This document shows, in pieces, positions 1 to 11,522 of a stretch of DNA of 64,000 nt. Each line of letters starts with the position of its first letter. The stretch's first letter is position 1. The position numbers and the translations under genes were made by a program. The stretch is from the NCBI GenBank assembly GCA_027019405.1, contig JALUWO010000057.1, forward strand, positions 28,440 through 92,439. The letters run 5' to 3'. Under the pieces are notes generated by a model. The model saw nothing but the letters and a program-made list of their open reading frames with translations, was not told the DNA's origin and searched no databases. The DNA is from Candidatus Altimarinota bacterium (lineage in GTDB: Bacteria > Patescibacteriota > Gracilibacteria > BD1-5 > UBA6164).

Positions 1-651
1 AGTTCATTTTTCAAAAAAATCCTCTTCTATATTTATTAAATTATTTAAAATATTATTAAAAGAATCTTTCAAATCTTCAATATCTTCAAAAATAGAATTT
101 ATATTTTCTAAATAATCTTTTTCTTTTTTAGTTAATTCTAAAGAATTTAATTCTCTTTCTATTTTATTTTCAAAATTATTATCTAAAGATAATTTTATAT
201 TATATTTTGTTTGATAATCTAAATTAATATTATAGAAATTATAAAAATCATATAAATTCTTATTTATTTCAATAACATCATCTTTTGAAGAAAAATCAAC
301 TTCTATATTTTTTGACTTTATTTTAAAATCTACAGATTTTAAAATAAGTTTCAATTTTTTTATATTATTAATTAAAATCTTTTTTAAATTATTTATCCTA
401 ACAATCATTAAATCCTTAGTTGCTTGATATTCTTCTAAACTATCATTATCAATAATTTCATTAATTTCTCTTTTATATCAATCCAATAAATTAATATAAT
501 TATTTAATCAAGATATATATTTTTTCAATAAATCAGTATCTATAGAACTAGAATTTGTTGATTTACTAAATTCTAAAATTCTTTTATTGAATATATCAAA
601 ATCTTTTTCCAAAGTATTTATATCTTTTATTATTTCTTTTATTGTTCTCAT
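1..651 (-). CDS. Coiled-coil hypothetical protein, 3' end cut by the window
   Basis: I do not recognise this gene. At least 217 residues are visible, starting at the ATG at 651, and the frame stays open through position 1 once TGA is read as Gly (a TGA at 4-6 is not a stop). The sequence is almost entirely charged helix, rich in Lys, Glu, Asn, Ile and Leu with heptad-like spacing, and shows no signal peptide or membrane segment. It is the last visible gene of a minus-strand run and starts 10 bases after the stop of the TPM-domain gene. A cytoplasmic coiled-coil role is inferred only from composition. Confidence 0.7.
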
Positions 652-661
652 TTTTTATATT

Positions 662-1615
662 TTATAAATCAATATTTTTAAACTTTTCTACTTTTTCTTT
701 TATTTCTTCCTTTTGAGAGAATGCTTTTTGCATAGCTTGTAATTCTTTATTATTTTCTTCAAATGTATTTTTAGATTTATTATAATATCTTATCAAAGTA
801 AAAATATTTTTATCTAAATCTCATAATTTCTCTTTAATTGCCTTTTCTATTATAGAATAACTTGAAAGCAATTTTTCTTTATCTTTTTCAAAAATTTTAT
901 TTTCATTTATTGTTAATATTTTAAACTTAACATCTTTATATAAGTTATTTAATCTAAAAACATAAAATTTTCTTAATCCTAAATATCATAAAATAATTCA
1001 AATAACTAATAATATATAATACAGATTTTTTCTTTTTGCACTTTGTGCTTTTTCAGCCTCTTTTTTTGCTATATAATTATGATACTGCTTGGCTAATTTT
1101 ACTGCATCACATTTTCAAGAAACTCATACTTCCCTACATTTAGTTAAGATTTTATTATTTAAATTATCTAAATATTCTAAAACTCATTTTGTAAATTGTT
1201 TATTTTTAAAATTATAAATTATAGAATCTTGTATGCTTTTTAATTCTCTTGGAGTAATACTTTCTTTAAATTCATCTTTTATAAGACTTCTAATATCTCA
1301 TCTACTTTTTATGTCAGATTTCATTGACAAAATTATGAGTAAATCTGAACTATAATTTTTACTTTTTTGAATACAAGAATCAAAATTTGGTTTCAAATAA
1401 CAAGAATCTCATTTTCATAAAATTATAACATCAGTATTTAATCAAGTATTTTTATAAAATTTTTCTAATTTATTATTGATTTGCTCAATATTACTAGAAT
1501 TAGAAATATCCCAAAAATTATTTTTTTCTCAGTAAAAATCAATTTGATTAGCTGAAGCTAAATTAAAGCTTGTTAATAATATTATAAATAATAATATATT
1601 GTATATTTTTTTCAT
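662..1615 (-). CDS. TPM-domain secreted/membrane protein
   Basis: 317 residues. An N-terminal signal peptide (MKKIYNILLFIILLTSFNL, cleavage after about residue 22) is followed by an extracytoplasmic domain with a TPM (YgcG-like) pattern: a strand around VIILWKWDSCY, where W marks nothing special and G is TGA, and helices to about residue 160. One membrane segment (about residues 185-205, YYILLVIGIILGYLG) precedes a C-terminal helical, charged cytoplasmic region of about 110 residues. TPM domains act at the membrane, for example in photosystem II repair or beside LemA proteins; the role here is unknown. The start at 1615 is the only ATG before the signal peptide, and the gene lies 3 bases from the M50-like gene. 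Confidence 0.6.
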
Positions 1616-1618
1616 TTT

Positions 1619-2257
1619 TTATTTTTTAAAAATTAATTTTAAATTATATAAAGTTATTAATATCACTAATAATAACCAAATTATCATCCAAACTGATTCT
1701 GGTAATATTCAAGAAAAAGCTTTTAAATCTGAGCTAGGTCAAACATTGAAATCTTCTATTATATAAATAATACTAGAAACTCATAAAAATTGCAAAATCA
1801 AAGCATTACATTTAGAATATTTTGCTAAAATAAATAATAATAAAGATAAAAATAAAAATAAAATTATAAAACTTGATATAAATCAATTAAACCAAAAAAT
1901 AGCTACAAAAACTATTAATCAAGATAAAAAATATAAAATAGATTTTGCTAATTTTTCTTTTTTAAATCAAATATAAAGTAATATATTTCAAAAAATTGCA
2001 GATCATAAATATCCTCAAGCTACAACTAAATCTCTTATTCATCAAGCTGTAGTAGTAACTCAACTTCAATTGGAATTAACAACTAATCACTTTACACCTC
2101 AACCAGTAATTAAAGCAAAAAAAGCATGTCAAAATTCATGCAAAAAAGTTACTAGTAAGTTTATTGGATAAACTATATAGTTTCAATATGAGATATAATG
2201 TTTTAGCAAAATATAAACTACTACTAAAACTATTAATGTTAGGATTTTATTTTTCAT
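1619..2257 (-). CDS. M50-like integral membrane metalloprotease
   Basis: 212 residues. The motif HEFGH (about residues 34-38, matching HExxH) follows the first transmembrane segment, then comes a glycine-rich stretch and several hydrophobic helices. This resembles the M50B-like family (PF13398): HExxH, a Gly-rich loop, then GYLGSAIFGN. Members are intramembrane zinc metalloproteases that clip membrane proteins, though many are uncharacterised. Most of the Gly-rich loop is encoded by TGA (including two consecutive TGA TGA pairs), so the gene is invisible under the standard code. It sits between the TPM-domain gene and an unknown 264-residue gene on the same strand, so co-transcription is likely. 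Confidence 0.65.
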
Positions 2258-2346
2258 TATTTTTAATTAAATATTCATGTTGAATTCAACTTTTATTTTC
2301 AGTTAATATCTTTAATTTTGTTTTCATTATTTATTTAATTATTATT

Positions 2347-3141
2347 TTAACAAATTAAAAAATATTTCTAGTTTTTGCTTATAATTTTTATAAGTTACTA
2401 AATTTAAATTATCTACTACTTTTAACCTTTTTTTCATTAATTCTATATGTCAATTATTTTCCATAGTATCTGGCAATTGTTCAAGTTCTTTCAAAGTATC
2501 TGATGTTTTAATTATATTTAAATACATTATATAAACTAAATAAAGAAAATATAACAAAATACCATAAAATTTATAATAAGTATTTGAATTTTCTCTTGTC
2601 AAAATAAAATCACCAGATTGTAAATTTTTAATAAATTCTTCTAATAATTCTACTCATTTTTTACTTTCAAATTCTTTTCTAATAGTATTTAATTCCCTAA
2701 AATCATAACTTGGATATTTTTTAAAAGCAAAGATTCAAGTTTTATAATAAATAGTATTATCTAAATCAATCAAATAATCTTTCTCTGATAATCAATCAAA
2801 ACATTCAAAAATATTATTTAAAAATTGAACTGTTCTTTTTTTTGTAATATTATTTAATAAAAATTTATTATTTAAATAAATATCTAGCTTAAAAATTGGT
2901 AAAAAATATTCATCTTCTTTTAAACTTCTTATATAATATACATCTATTTGCCCCATATTATTATTAAAAACAAGAGAAATTTTTAAGTATTTTTCAGTAG
3001 TAATTTGTTTTTTATCAAAATTTATTCAATCAAAACTAATGGATTTTTCTATTTTTTTCAAAACTCCTCCTAAATTATTCTTTTCTTGTTCTACATCCAA
3101 AAATGGAGTATAAAATCTGTAAATTGTTGTTACATTATGCA
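2347..3141 (-). CDS. Hypothetical protein, 264 aa
   Basis: I do not recognise the family. Starts MHNVTTIYRFYTPFLDVEQE with the ATG at 3141. It is soluble for most of its length, mixed alpha/beta, rich in aromatic residues, with one hydrophobic stretch (YYKFYGILLYFLYLVYIMYL, about residues 190-210) that could be a membrane segment. The stop is TAA at 2347-2349. The next upstream gene ends 31 bases away and encodes a two-helix membrane protein. An 89-base gap separates it from the M50-like gene; that gap holds a 12-bp palindrome (gttgaattcaac, 2279-2290). Confidence 0.65.
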
Positions 3142-3172
3142 TTAATAATTACTTCTTAAGAAAATAAAAAAT

Positions 3173-3688
3173 ATTATTTTTATCTATCATAAATATTTTT
3201 TGATATTTTTTATATTTATTCTGAATTGTAGAAAAATACACTCAGACTATAAAAAGAAAAACAGGTAGAAAAATTATAATAGCAAATATATCTTCAAACT
3301 TTCAACTAAAAGATCTAAATACTAATATCAAAAATATTATAAAAAAAAGCCAAAATATTTTCCTAAAAAAATATTTAAAACTGTAATTTTTCTTAAATCA
3401 TTCTAAATTATTAAGTTTTCAATATATTAATTTTCATCAATTCAAAGAAACTCAATTAGTTACAATTCAACTGTTAAGATTATTATAATCATCAAAAAGA
3501 TAGTTTAATAAAAAAAATCTCTTTGTTTTTCAAAAAATATAATTCTGATTATTTCTAAAATTTTTATTATTTAAAATTTTTAATAATTTATTATTTTTTA
3601 TATTATTATAAGTTTTTTCACTATTTTTAGTGTGTTCTTTTTCTATATAATCTATTATTTTATTATGTAAATATTTTTTAAAATTCAT
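3173..3688 (-). CDS. Hypothetical membrane protein, 171 aa
   Basis: Not recognised. A charged N-terminal region of about 100 residues (lysine and asparagine rich, ending in a Gly-rich turn encoded by TGA codons) is followed by two transmembrane helices: about residues 110-128 (FWLFFIIFLILVF) and 138-158 (IFAIIIFLPVFLFIVGV). A short basic tail ends at the TAA at 3173. The topology suggests a membrane anchor with a large cytoplasmic N-terminus. It lies between two unknown genes in the same minus-strand run and was probably cotranscribed with them. Confidence 0.6.
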
Positions 3689-3705
3689 ATTTATAAATTA
3701 AAATA

Positions 3706-4413
3706 TTATTTTTTACTTTCTTCCCAAACATCAATTATTTTTCAATTTGTAGTTTCTACTTCAAATTTTTTTCTATCAAAACTTGTTGGAATTCAAGTTA
3801 AATTAGTTTCTTTCAAATTAAAATATCAATTTTGATATTTTTTTTCTTCATCTTTTTCATCTAGATTTCAGATAATAAAATCTAGTAAATACCATTTATT
3901 TTCATTTTTATTATAAACAGATTTAAAAAAAGTATCTAATTCTTCTTCAATTTTTTCCTTTTTATCTAAAGTATTTATATCTAATTTTATAGTTTTAAAT
4001 TTATTATCATCTAAATCTTTTGCATTAATTACAATATTATTTTTCTCATTATAAATTAGATTTACTTCATCAGTAAAAAGTCTATATTTTTTTTCTGTTT
4101 TTATATTAATTATATCTATAAAAGGTTTTTCTCATCACATTAAACTTCATCTTTCTCAAACAGTAATTACAATATCATCATTTTCTAAAAATAATTCTGT
4201 ATTATTAAATTGTTTATTTTTCAATGGGAAAATAGCTGAACCTCTATCTCCAAGTCCATCATTAAAATAACAATCTTCTCTTTGAAATTTGTATTTATAT
4301 GGTCAAAAAGAATCTGAAGCAAATTCTATTTTAAACTCTCATTTCATTCCTAAAATAAATTTCTCTTTATTTACAGTTATATTTTCAACTGATTTTTTAA
4401 TAATCTTTCACAT
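3706..4413 (-). CDS. Hypothetical protein, 235 aa
   Basis: Not recognised. Starts ATG TGA AAG (Met-Gly-Lys) at 4413; an ATG further upstream at 4461 runs into a TAA and was rejected. The protein looks soluble and beta-rich, with many acidic and aromatic residues, a Gly-rich segment (FNDGLGDRGSAIF, about residues 50-62), no signal peptide and no transmembrane helix. It is the first gene of the minus-strand run 4413 to 1, and it is separated from the upstream helicase gene by a hairpin terminator at 4481-4512, so a promoter is expected between 4414 and 4480. Confidence 0.65.
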
Positions 4414-4480
4414 ATATTATTATTTATTAATTATAAATATTACTTTTTTAAAGTTTATCATATTTTCCTTATTTATCAAA

Positions 4481-4512
4481 AAAAATAGATAATAAAATTA
4501 TTATCTATTTTT
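4481..4512 (-). terminator. Hairpin terminator after uvrD/pcrA
   Basis: Arms AAAAATAGATAAT and ATTATCTATTTTT around a 6-base loop form a perfect 13-bp stem. It ends the minus-strand helicase transcript. The A/T tracts at both ends would let it work in either direction. Confidence 0.7.
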
Positions 4513-6742
4513 ATATTTTCCTTACAGGAGCAATCTTTATATTCATTTTTTTTATTCATTTTCAACTAAAAGCTATTTCAGCTAATTCTCAATTTAAACT
4601 TGTAATTATTCAATTTCAAAATTTTGGATGAGATATTTTATCTCACATCTTAAATTGAGTTACATCATTGTTCTTTATTTTTCTTACTAATTTTTCTCAA
4701 CTACTAATAGTTGAAGTTTGCACTTTTAATGGGTTAAATCTATTTTCAAAGAAACTTGAATTATTTAATTGAGAATCAGCCCAACTATATTCTTCAATCA
4801 AATCTTTTGGAATTTCACATAAAAATCTTGATTCAGGATTTCTTACATAATCTCAAAAATGAAATCTTTCTTTTGCTTTACATATATATAGTTCTTCTCT
4901 GGCTCTAGTCATTGCAACATACATAAGTCTTCTTTCCTCTTCAAGTGCAGAATTTTCTCAAACAGATCTAAAACTAGGAAAAATTCATTCTTCAAGTCAT
5001 ACTAAAAAAACTCTATTTTGTTCAAGTCATTTTGATGTATGAATAGTCATAAGTGTAACATAATCATTATCTTCTTCTTTTTTATCAGCATCAGTCAATA
5101 AAGCTACTTCTTCTAAAAATAAACTCAAAGATTCATTTGGAGTCATACCATTATATTCAGAAGCTATATTTATAAGTTCATCAATATTATCTTGCTTTGA
5201 ATTTGCTTCATCTTTACTTAATCAATCAGTAATATAATCAATATACTTTATATCTTGTATAATAGCTTGAATTAATTCTCAAACTACAAGACTTTTTGAT
5301 TTTTCTTTTAAATTTTTATAAAGCTCTAAAAATCATTTTAAAGCAGTTCTTGCTGCTGGTCTTAGTTCTTCAACTTCATCAATATTTTCAATTATATCAA
5401 AATAATTTAATCAAAAATTATTTCTATAATTATCCAAAACTTCAATTGATTTAGCTCAAATTTTTCTTGTAGGAGTATTTATTATTCTTTTAAGACTCAC
5501 TATATCATCACTATTAAAAATAACTTTTAAATAAGCTAATATATCTTTTATTTCTTTTCTATCATAAAATTTTAATCATCATATAACTCTATATGGAATA
5601 TTTGCTATCATCAAAGCTTCTTCTAATTGTCTAGACTGAGCATTTGTTCTATATAAAATAAGATTATCTGAATATTTTCATCATTTTTCTTTTATAATTT
5701 CAACAACTGTTTTTGCTTCCATTTTATCATCAATTGCATCAATAAAAGTTATTTTTGAACCATCATTTTTATCTGACCAAAGTTCTTTTTTTATTCAACT
5801 TGTATTTTTTGATATAACTGCATTTGCTCATGCAATAATATTTTTTGTTGATCTATAATTTTGTTCTAATTTTATTATTTCAGCTTCAGGATAGTCTTTT
5901 TTGAAATTTAATATATTTTGCATATTTGCTCATCTCCAAGAATAAATTGATTGAGCATCATCACCAACTACAGCTAAATTTCTATACTTTGAAGCTAAAA
6001 GTTTCACTATATTATATTGTGGAGCATTTGTATCTTGATATTCATCAATCATTAAATATTTATACTTTTCCTGGTAATATTCTAAAATCTGAGGAATATT
6101 TAATAAACTTAAAGTTTTTACTAAGATATCATCAAAATCCATTGCATTATTTTGAGATAATCTTTTTTCATAAATTGTATATACTTTAAAAACAACTTCT
6201 TTTATAGGTCAATCAATTTCTCTTTCATATGCTTTTGCATTTATTAAAGCATTTTTTGCATTACTTATAAAAAAAGCAATTTGTCTTGCTGGAAATTCTT
6301 TTTCATCAAGTTTTAAATCTTCTTTTATTATTCATTTTAAAACTGATAATTTATCAGACTCATCATAAATAACAAAATCTTTTTTAAGTAATAATCTTTC
6401 AGAAACATCATTATATAAAGGGTTATTTGGATTTAAAAATTCTTTTAAAAAATATATTCAAATAGAATGAAATGTTCAAATAAGAGGAAAATTTCTAGTA
6501 GAAAATAAATTTCTAGGAGTTTGTAATCATAAAGTTTTTGCAACTCTTTCTCTCATTTCAAGTGCTGCTTTATTGGTAAAAGTTACCATTAAAATAGAAT
6601 TTGGATTTATGTTTTTATTTTTTATCATATTTTCCACTCTAGCAGTCAAAGTTGCAGTTTTTCAAGAACCTGCACCTGCTATAATCAATAAAGGTCATTC
6701 TATTTTATCTATTGCTTGTTGTTGTTTTGGGTTTGCTTGCAT
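4511..6742 (-). CDS. pcrA: UvrD/PcrA superfamily 1A DNA helicase
   Basis: 743 residues, a full-length 3'-5' helicase of nucleotide excision and recombination repair. Motifs in order: Q-motif LNPKQ-like start (residues 1-10), Walker A AGAGSGKTATL near residue 22 with its glycines partly TGA, motif Ia [11 protein letters not shown], motif [12 protein letters not shown] (about residue 225), motif [18 protein letters not shown], motif [10 protein letters not shown], motif V TIHTSKGLE and motif [16 protein letters not shown]. The C-terminus is a Tudor-like tail with positively charged residues, as in PcrA. ATG at 6742 is the only start before the Q motif. It is monocistronic or follows a small Cys-rich membrane protein gene 49 bases upstream. 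Confidence 0.93.
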
Positions 6743-6791
6743 TATAATCTAATCAAATAATAATTAGCTAAATTTTATAGATTTTAAATAT

Positions 6792-7205
6792 TTATCAAAT
6801 AATAAAACTATTAAAATTAAAATAAATAAAAAATCATAAAAGATATATAAAAATTGCAAAAATAAATCATAAAAGATATGTTCAATTTTTATATTTTAAA
6901 ATTATTATTACAAAATACCAAATGAAAAAAAATCAAAAAAATAATAAACTAAATTTTCAAACTATAAAAAATAAATTTAAATCTAATTTTCAATTTTTAA
7001 AATAAAAAAATCATTCAACAATAATAGGAAAAAATAAAAAGAATATTAATACAAAAATAAAATCCTTAGTTTTACATTTATTACATTTCATTAATAAATC
7101 CTGATATTCTTTATTATCAACAATTCAATTATTTTCTAATAAAATTTTATTAACTTTATTACAATATTTTTTATCACAATATTTATCTTCTCTTAAAAAA
7201 ATCAT
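6792..7205 (-). CDS. Small membrane protein with Cys cluster
   Basis: 137 residues, family unknown. The N-terminal 45 residues hold four cysteines in two pairs (C-x4-C near residues 10-15 and C-x2-C in the sequence MKCNKCK near residue 42), which looks like a zinc ribbon. Three or four hydrophobic helices follow to the C-terminus. The stop TAA directly follows a TGA Gly codon. A zinc-ribbon-plus-membrane layout is common in small regulatory or scaffolding proteins; no function can be assigned. Confidence 0.6.
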
Positions 7206-7329
7206 TTAAATTAATTTAAAATACTAAAAGTTAATATAAATTATATTATTTTTCAATAAAAAAACTATTTTTTATTGAAAAAAACAAAAAATAATTTATT
7301 ATATAATTAATAAATTATAATAATATACT

Positions 7330-8262
7330 ATGAAACAATACCTAAAACTTCTTGAAGATATAATGGAAAATTGAATAGATAAACAAGATAGAACTTGAAC
7401 TTGAGTTAGAGGGATTTTTGGTATGCAAGCTAAATATGATTTACAATATTGATTTCCACTTGTAACTACAAAAAAAACATTTCTAAGAATAATAATTGTT
7501 GAACTTATTTGGCTTATTAGATGAGAGACAAATATTAAATATCTAGTTGATAGAAATTGTCATATCTGGGATGAATGGCCTTTTCAAAACTGGTTAGATA
7601 ATTCCTGAGAAGTTGATAAAAAAGATTATCCAATGTATAGTGAAGAATGGTATGAGCTTAAAAAAGAATTTGCTGAAAAAATTAAACAAAAAGAATCTCA
7701 GGATCCTTGGGTAAAAAAATGGTGAGAATTAGGTCCTGTTTATGGTCATCAATGGAGAAATTTTAACTCTCAAGATATAGACCAAATAAAAAATGCAATT
7801 GAACAAATAAAAAACAATCCTACAAATAGAAGAATAATAGTTTCAGCTTGGAATCCAGCTCAAATTGATAAAATGCTACTTCCACCTTGTCATGCTTTTT
7901 TCCAATTCAATGTTGATACTACAAATAATAAACTAAATCTTCAATTATACCAAAGAAGTGCTGATATGTTTTTGGGAGTACCTTTTAATATAGCTAGTTA
8001 TTCTACTATGCTTATACTTTTTTCAAAAATAACTTGATTAAAACCTGGAACTTTTACTCATACTCTATGAGATGCTCATATATATTCAAATCATTTTGAA
8101 CAAGTTAATGAACAATTAAGTAGAGAGCCATTTCCACTTCCAGAATTAAAACTAAAAAAAGATATAAAAACTCTTGAAGATATAGAAAATCTAGAATGGG
8201 AAGACTTTGAACTTGTTAAGTATCAAAGTCACTGAGTTTTAAAAGCTCCTGTTGCTGTTTAA
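7330..8262 (+). CDS. thyA: Thymidylate synthase
   Basis: 310 residues. Converts dUMP to dTMP with 5,10-methylenetetrahydrofolate. Recognised from RTGTGVRGIFG at the N-terminus, the catalytic cysteine in [10 protein letters not shown] (about residue 183), [17 protein letters not shown] (dUMP-binding Arg/Ser, Asn) and the conserved C-terminal APVAV. Many invariant glycines are TGA. The length is longer than E. coli ThyA (264), as in the Lactobacillus-type form with an insert after the first third. It is followed after 17 bases by folA, the enzyme that regenerates its cofactor, so the two probably form one operon. No ATP-dependent or flavin ThyX features are seen. Confidence 0.96.
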
Positions 8263-8279
8263 AAAATAATAAAAATATT

Positions 8280-8825
8280 ATGAAAAACTTTTCAATAATT
8301 CTAGCAGTTAATAAAAATAATTGAATCTGAAAAAATAATGATTTATGCTGGAGACTTTCAGCAGATTTAAAACATTTCAAAGAAGTTACTGAAACCACAA
8401 AAGATTTAGCAAAATACAATGCTGTTATAATGGGAAGAAAAACTTGGGATTCTATCCCTTCTAAGTTCAGACCACTTCCTAATAGAATCAACTGTATACT
8501 TTCTAAAAGCTTAAAATATGAGGATATAAATTCAAAAATAGATAATTTTGTTTTACATTTTAATAACTTTGATCACTGTCTTAAAGAATTATCTAGCAAA
8601 GAAAATGTAGAAAATATTTTCTTGATTTGATGAGGAAGTTTATATAATCAATTTATAAAACATAAAAAGCTAGAAAAAATTTATATTACAAAAGTTTTAA
8701 AAGAATTTGATTGTGATACTTTTTTTGACTGAATTCCTGATAATTTTGTTTTAGAAAATTATAGTGAAGATTTAGAAGAAAATTGAATAAAATTTAGATT
8801 TGAAACATATAAAAGAGTGAATTAA
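8280..8825 (+). CDS. folA: Dihydrofolate reductase
   Basis: 181 residues. Reduces dihydrofolate made by ThyA, using NADPH. Signatures: N-terminal [19 protein letters not shown] (substrate and Met20-type loop), [10 protein letters not shown] (NADPH-binding GRxT and the I-P strand) and IFLIGGGSLYNQF (C-terminal NADP loop, with two of three glycines as TGA). Length is normal for bacterial DHFR. The stop at 8823-8825 lies 7 bases from the stop of the convergent CaCA gene, so the two transcripts nearly meet with no obvious hairpin between them. Confidence 0.95.
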
Positions 8826-8832
8826 TCTATTC

Positions 8833-9849
8833 TTATTTTTGATATAAAATATAAAATATAAAAATTAAATAAACACCTAACAATATATATCAATCCTTTT
8901 TTAAAAGCTTTTGCCTATAAGCTAAAAATAAAAATATTAAAGAAGAAATTATAATAAATACTAAAATATAATAATCAATATAAAAGATATTATTAAAATC
9001 TATTCATAAAAATATTCAAATTAAAATAGGTAAACCTAATCATATACAAATATTAAAAATATTTGATCAAATTGCATTTCAAAAACTAGAATCTATTCTT
9101 CAATTTCTAGCAGTTTTTATTCAAAGTAATAAATCAGGAGAAGATGTAACTATAGCCAGTAATATTAATGAAGTTACAAAATGAGATACTCAAAAATAAT
9201 TACTTATAAATATAATAGATTGAACTGATAATTCAACTCAAAAATATAAAATAATAAAAGCTAATATTATTTTAAAAAAATTTATTTTTATATTTTTTGT
9301 ATTTTTATAATGCTTTTTAACTCTATGTTTATGATCTAAAATATAATACTTATTTTCTTTATTTAAATAAATTAAATATAAAAAATAAGTAAATATCAAG
9401 AGAAGAGAAGTTAATAAATATAAATTATTATTTACTCAAAAAAACAATATTAATACAGAAATAATAAAAAATATAGTATCCCTTTTTATATCATTCTTTG
9501 AGAATTTTTTAATTTTATTTTTTTTATAAAAAACAATAGCAAAAAAAGAAATCATTAATATATTAAATATAGCTGATCCTCAAATTGTTCATATTCAAAT
9601 TTCTAATCATTTTTTTCCTAAAATTATTATTGAAATAATAGCTGTAAAAAATTCAAGAAGAGATCATCAAATAGCATCAAAAGTAGCTCATTTTATTCAA
9701 GGAGATAATTTTAATTTATCTCACAAAATAGAAAATTCTTTTGATAAAATATCTGTAGCATAATATATTAATAATAAAACTAATACTAAACTTAAAATTG
9801 AATATATTAAATTTCCAGTCAATGTAGTTATTAATTCATCAATAAGCAT
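8833..9849 (-). CDS. CaCA-family Na+/Ca2+ exchanger (paralogue 1)
   Basis: 338 residues, about 10 transmembrane helices. Two alpha repeats characteristic of YrbG-type exchangers are visible: TFDAIGGSLLEFFTAI (about residues 60-75) and IVTSSPDLLLGIKTARNGR with GNAIGSNIFNIC (about residues 240-275). The acidic residue in each repeat (E in LLEF, D in SSPDL) would bind the cation. A basic cytoplasmic loop with His and Lys (about residues 175-195) joins the halves. Family members exchange Ca2+ for Na+ at the cytoplasmic membrane. The upstream gene (9852-10604) ends 2 bases before this ATG, so translation is probably coupled. A second exchanger lies at 12078-13097. Confidence 0.85.
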
Positions 9850-9851
9850 TT

Positions 9852-10604
9852 TTATAAATTTTTTAATAATTTAAAATATTCATCTTTTGCAAATCAAGTT
9901 CTATAATTATTTTTAGAACAATCAATTATTTTATCATTTAAAACTGATTTTCAATCTATATTTCTAAATCAAATATATTTATAATTAAAATTATTTTTCT
10001 TATAAAATTCTATTCAATAAATTCTTGTTTCTTCAATTAATTTTTCTAGAATTTTTAATAATTCTAGAATTAATTGTTTTTGTTTAGGATTTTTTAAATA
10101 AATATATAAATTCAATAAATATTTTTTAGGAATACTTCTATCAAAACTAGTAAAAATAAGTAAATTTTTAGCAATATTTTTAGAATTTAGTTTTTTAAAA
10201 TTTTCTAAAAAATTATTTTTCAAAATCTCTAAATTTTTATTTATTAAATTATTATCAAGTTCTTTTTTAATTAACTCATTAAAAATAATTCTATAATTTT
10301 CTTCTAAAATTAAAGAATTATAATATTTTAATTCTCTTCTTACAACTAAATAATTTTCTAAATATTCATCAGTTTCAATATTATCTATATTTAATTCTCT
10401 ACCTGATTCTAAATCATTTTTTAAATCATACAAAAAACTTAATATAGTTTTACTATACTTTGTATTATCAGTTTTTAATTGTTTTTCATAATTAAAAAGA
10501 ATCTTTTCTAATTTATTTTTTTCTTTTTGTTTTTCTACTTTTGAATATTTTCAAGCAATTAAAATTAAATCTTTTGCTATATTCAGTATTTCTTGTTTTT
10601 TCAT
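9852..10604 (-). CDS. Hypothetical helical protein, 250 aa
   Basis: Not recognised. A Lys/Glu/Leu/Asn-rich, nearly all-helical soluble protein with a possible coiled coil over residues 1-110 and no membrane helix. The C-terminal 60 residues are less regular and include a single Cys. It ends with TAA at 9852, two bases before the ATG of the Na+/Ca2+ exchanger, which suggests that the two genes are translationally coupled and perhaps functionally linked. A hairpin at 10652-10678 separates it from the upstream CoA-binding gene. Confidence 0.65.
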
Positions 10605-10651
10605 AAAATAATTAACTATCTAATATTTTTTCTATTTTATCACAAAAATAA

Positions 10652-10678
10652 AAAAATAGCCAATTTCTTAGCTATTTT
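10652..10678 (-). terminator. Hairpin terminator
   Basis: AAAATAGC and GCTATTTT arms around a loop of about 10 bases, with an A tract and a T tract outside. It follows the CoA-binding gene on the minus strand. A second palindrome, acataattttaattatgt (10694-10711), lies between it and that gene's stop. Confidence 0.65.
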
Positions 10679-10720
10679 AAATAATAAAACTTCACATAAT
10701 TTTAATTATGTTATTAATTT

Positions 10721-11098
10721 TTATTTTTTACTTAAATCTTCAAGCATTATACAACTATTAACTATATAATCCTTAAATCAATTCTTATGTAAAAATATTA
10801 TAACTTCATCATCACTTGCTCAAGGCTGGCACCAGATTTTTTTATCTTTAATTTTTTCTAGATTAAATTGTAAATCTTTTAAAACTATACTAGGTCTCAC
10901 AACAAAATTAATAACATCAAAATCAATATTATAACTTAAAAAATTTTCTAAGCTTTTATAAGCTTTTATTCATTCAATTTGCTCTTCTTTAGGATTTATA
11001 GGATAAACAGTATAACCTTTACTTACTAAATCATTCAAAATTTTATTTCAATATTTTTCTGGATTGTTTGAAGCTCAAACTAAAACTATTTTTTTCAT
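10721..11098 (-). CDS. CoA-binding domain protein (YccU-like)
   Basis: 125 residues. The Rossmann-like fold start IVLVGASNNPEKYGNKI, then GYTVYPINPKEE and FDVINFVVRP, matches the small CoA_binding_2 (YccU) family, in which a single Rossmann domain binds CoA or NAD. The usual tail WCQPGASDDE (QxGa-type loop) and VNSCIM are present. Exact function is unknown in the family. The ATG at 11098 lies inside the 3' end of the upstream gene, with a 13-base overlap, so the two are coupled. Confidence 0.82.
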
Positions 11099-11448
11099 CA
11101 TAAATTCAATATATTATTAATATAATCTTTTATCTCTTTTTTTAAATCTCACTTATAAAAAATTTTAATATATTCTCTATTGTTTTTATTATCTTCATCT
11201 AAAATAGTAATAACTATAACATTATTCATTAAAAAACTTAAATCATCAATTTTATAATTATTTATTCATAATTTTTCTAAGAATTCAGATAAATTATTTT
11301 TTATTTTTTTAAAATCACTTTTTTCTTCTAAATAAATATTATTTCTTTCTAAATTAGATTTTCAAATAATTTCTTTTTTTAAAAAATTTATTAAAGAAAT
11401 ATTTTTAGGTGATAATTGATATTCAGATTTATTTTCTACTGTATTCAT
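11086..11448 (-). CDS. Hypothetical protein, 120 aa
   Basis: Not recognised. Starts at the ATG at 11448; an upstream in-frame ATG would extend it about 36 residues, but that segment is hydrophobic and lies in the divergent promoter region, so I prefer the shorter start. It is mixed alpha/beta, with a strand-rich middle (NNVIVITILDEDN) and a tail ending GGKK. The gene stops at a TAG within the start of the CoA-binding gene, 13 bases overlapping. The divergent cysteine hydrolase gene starts 75 bases away. Confidence 0.6.
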
Positions 11449-11522
11449 AATAATATTTGTTAAGTTTATAAAATTAGATATAATATTTTTATAAATTATA
11501 TATTTTAAAATATATTTTACAA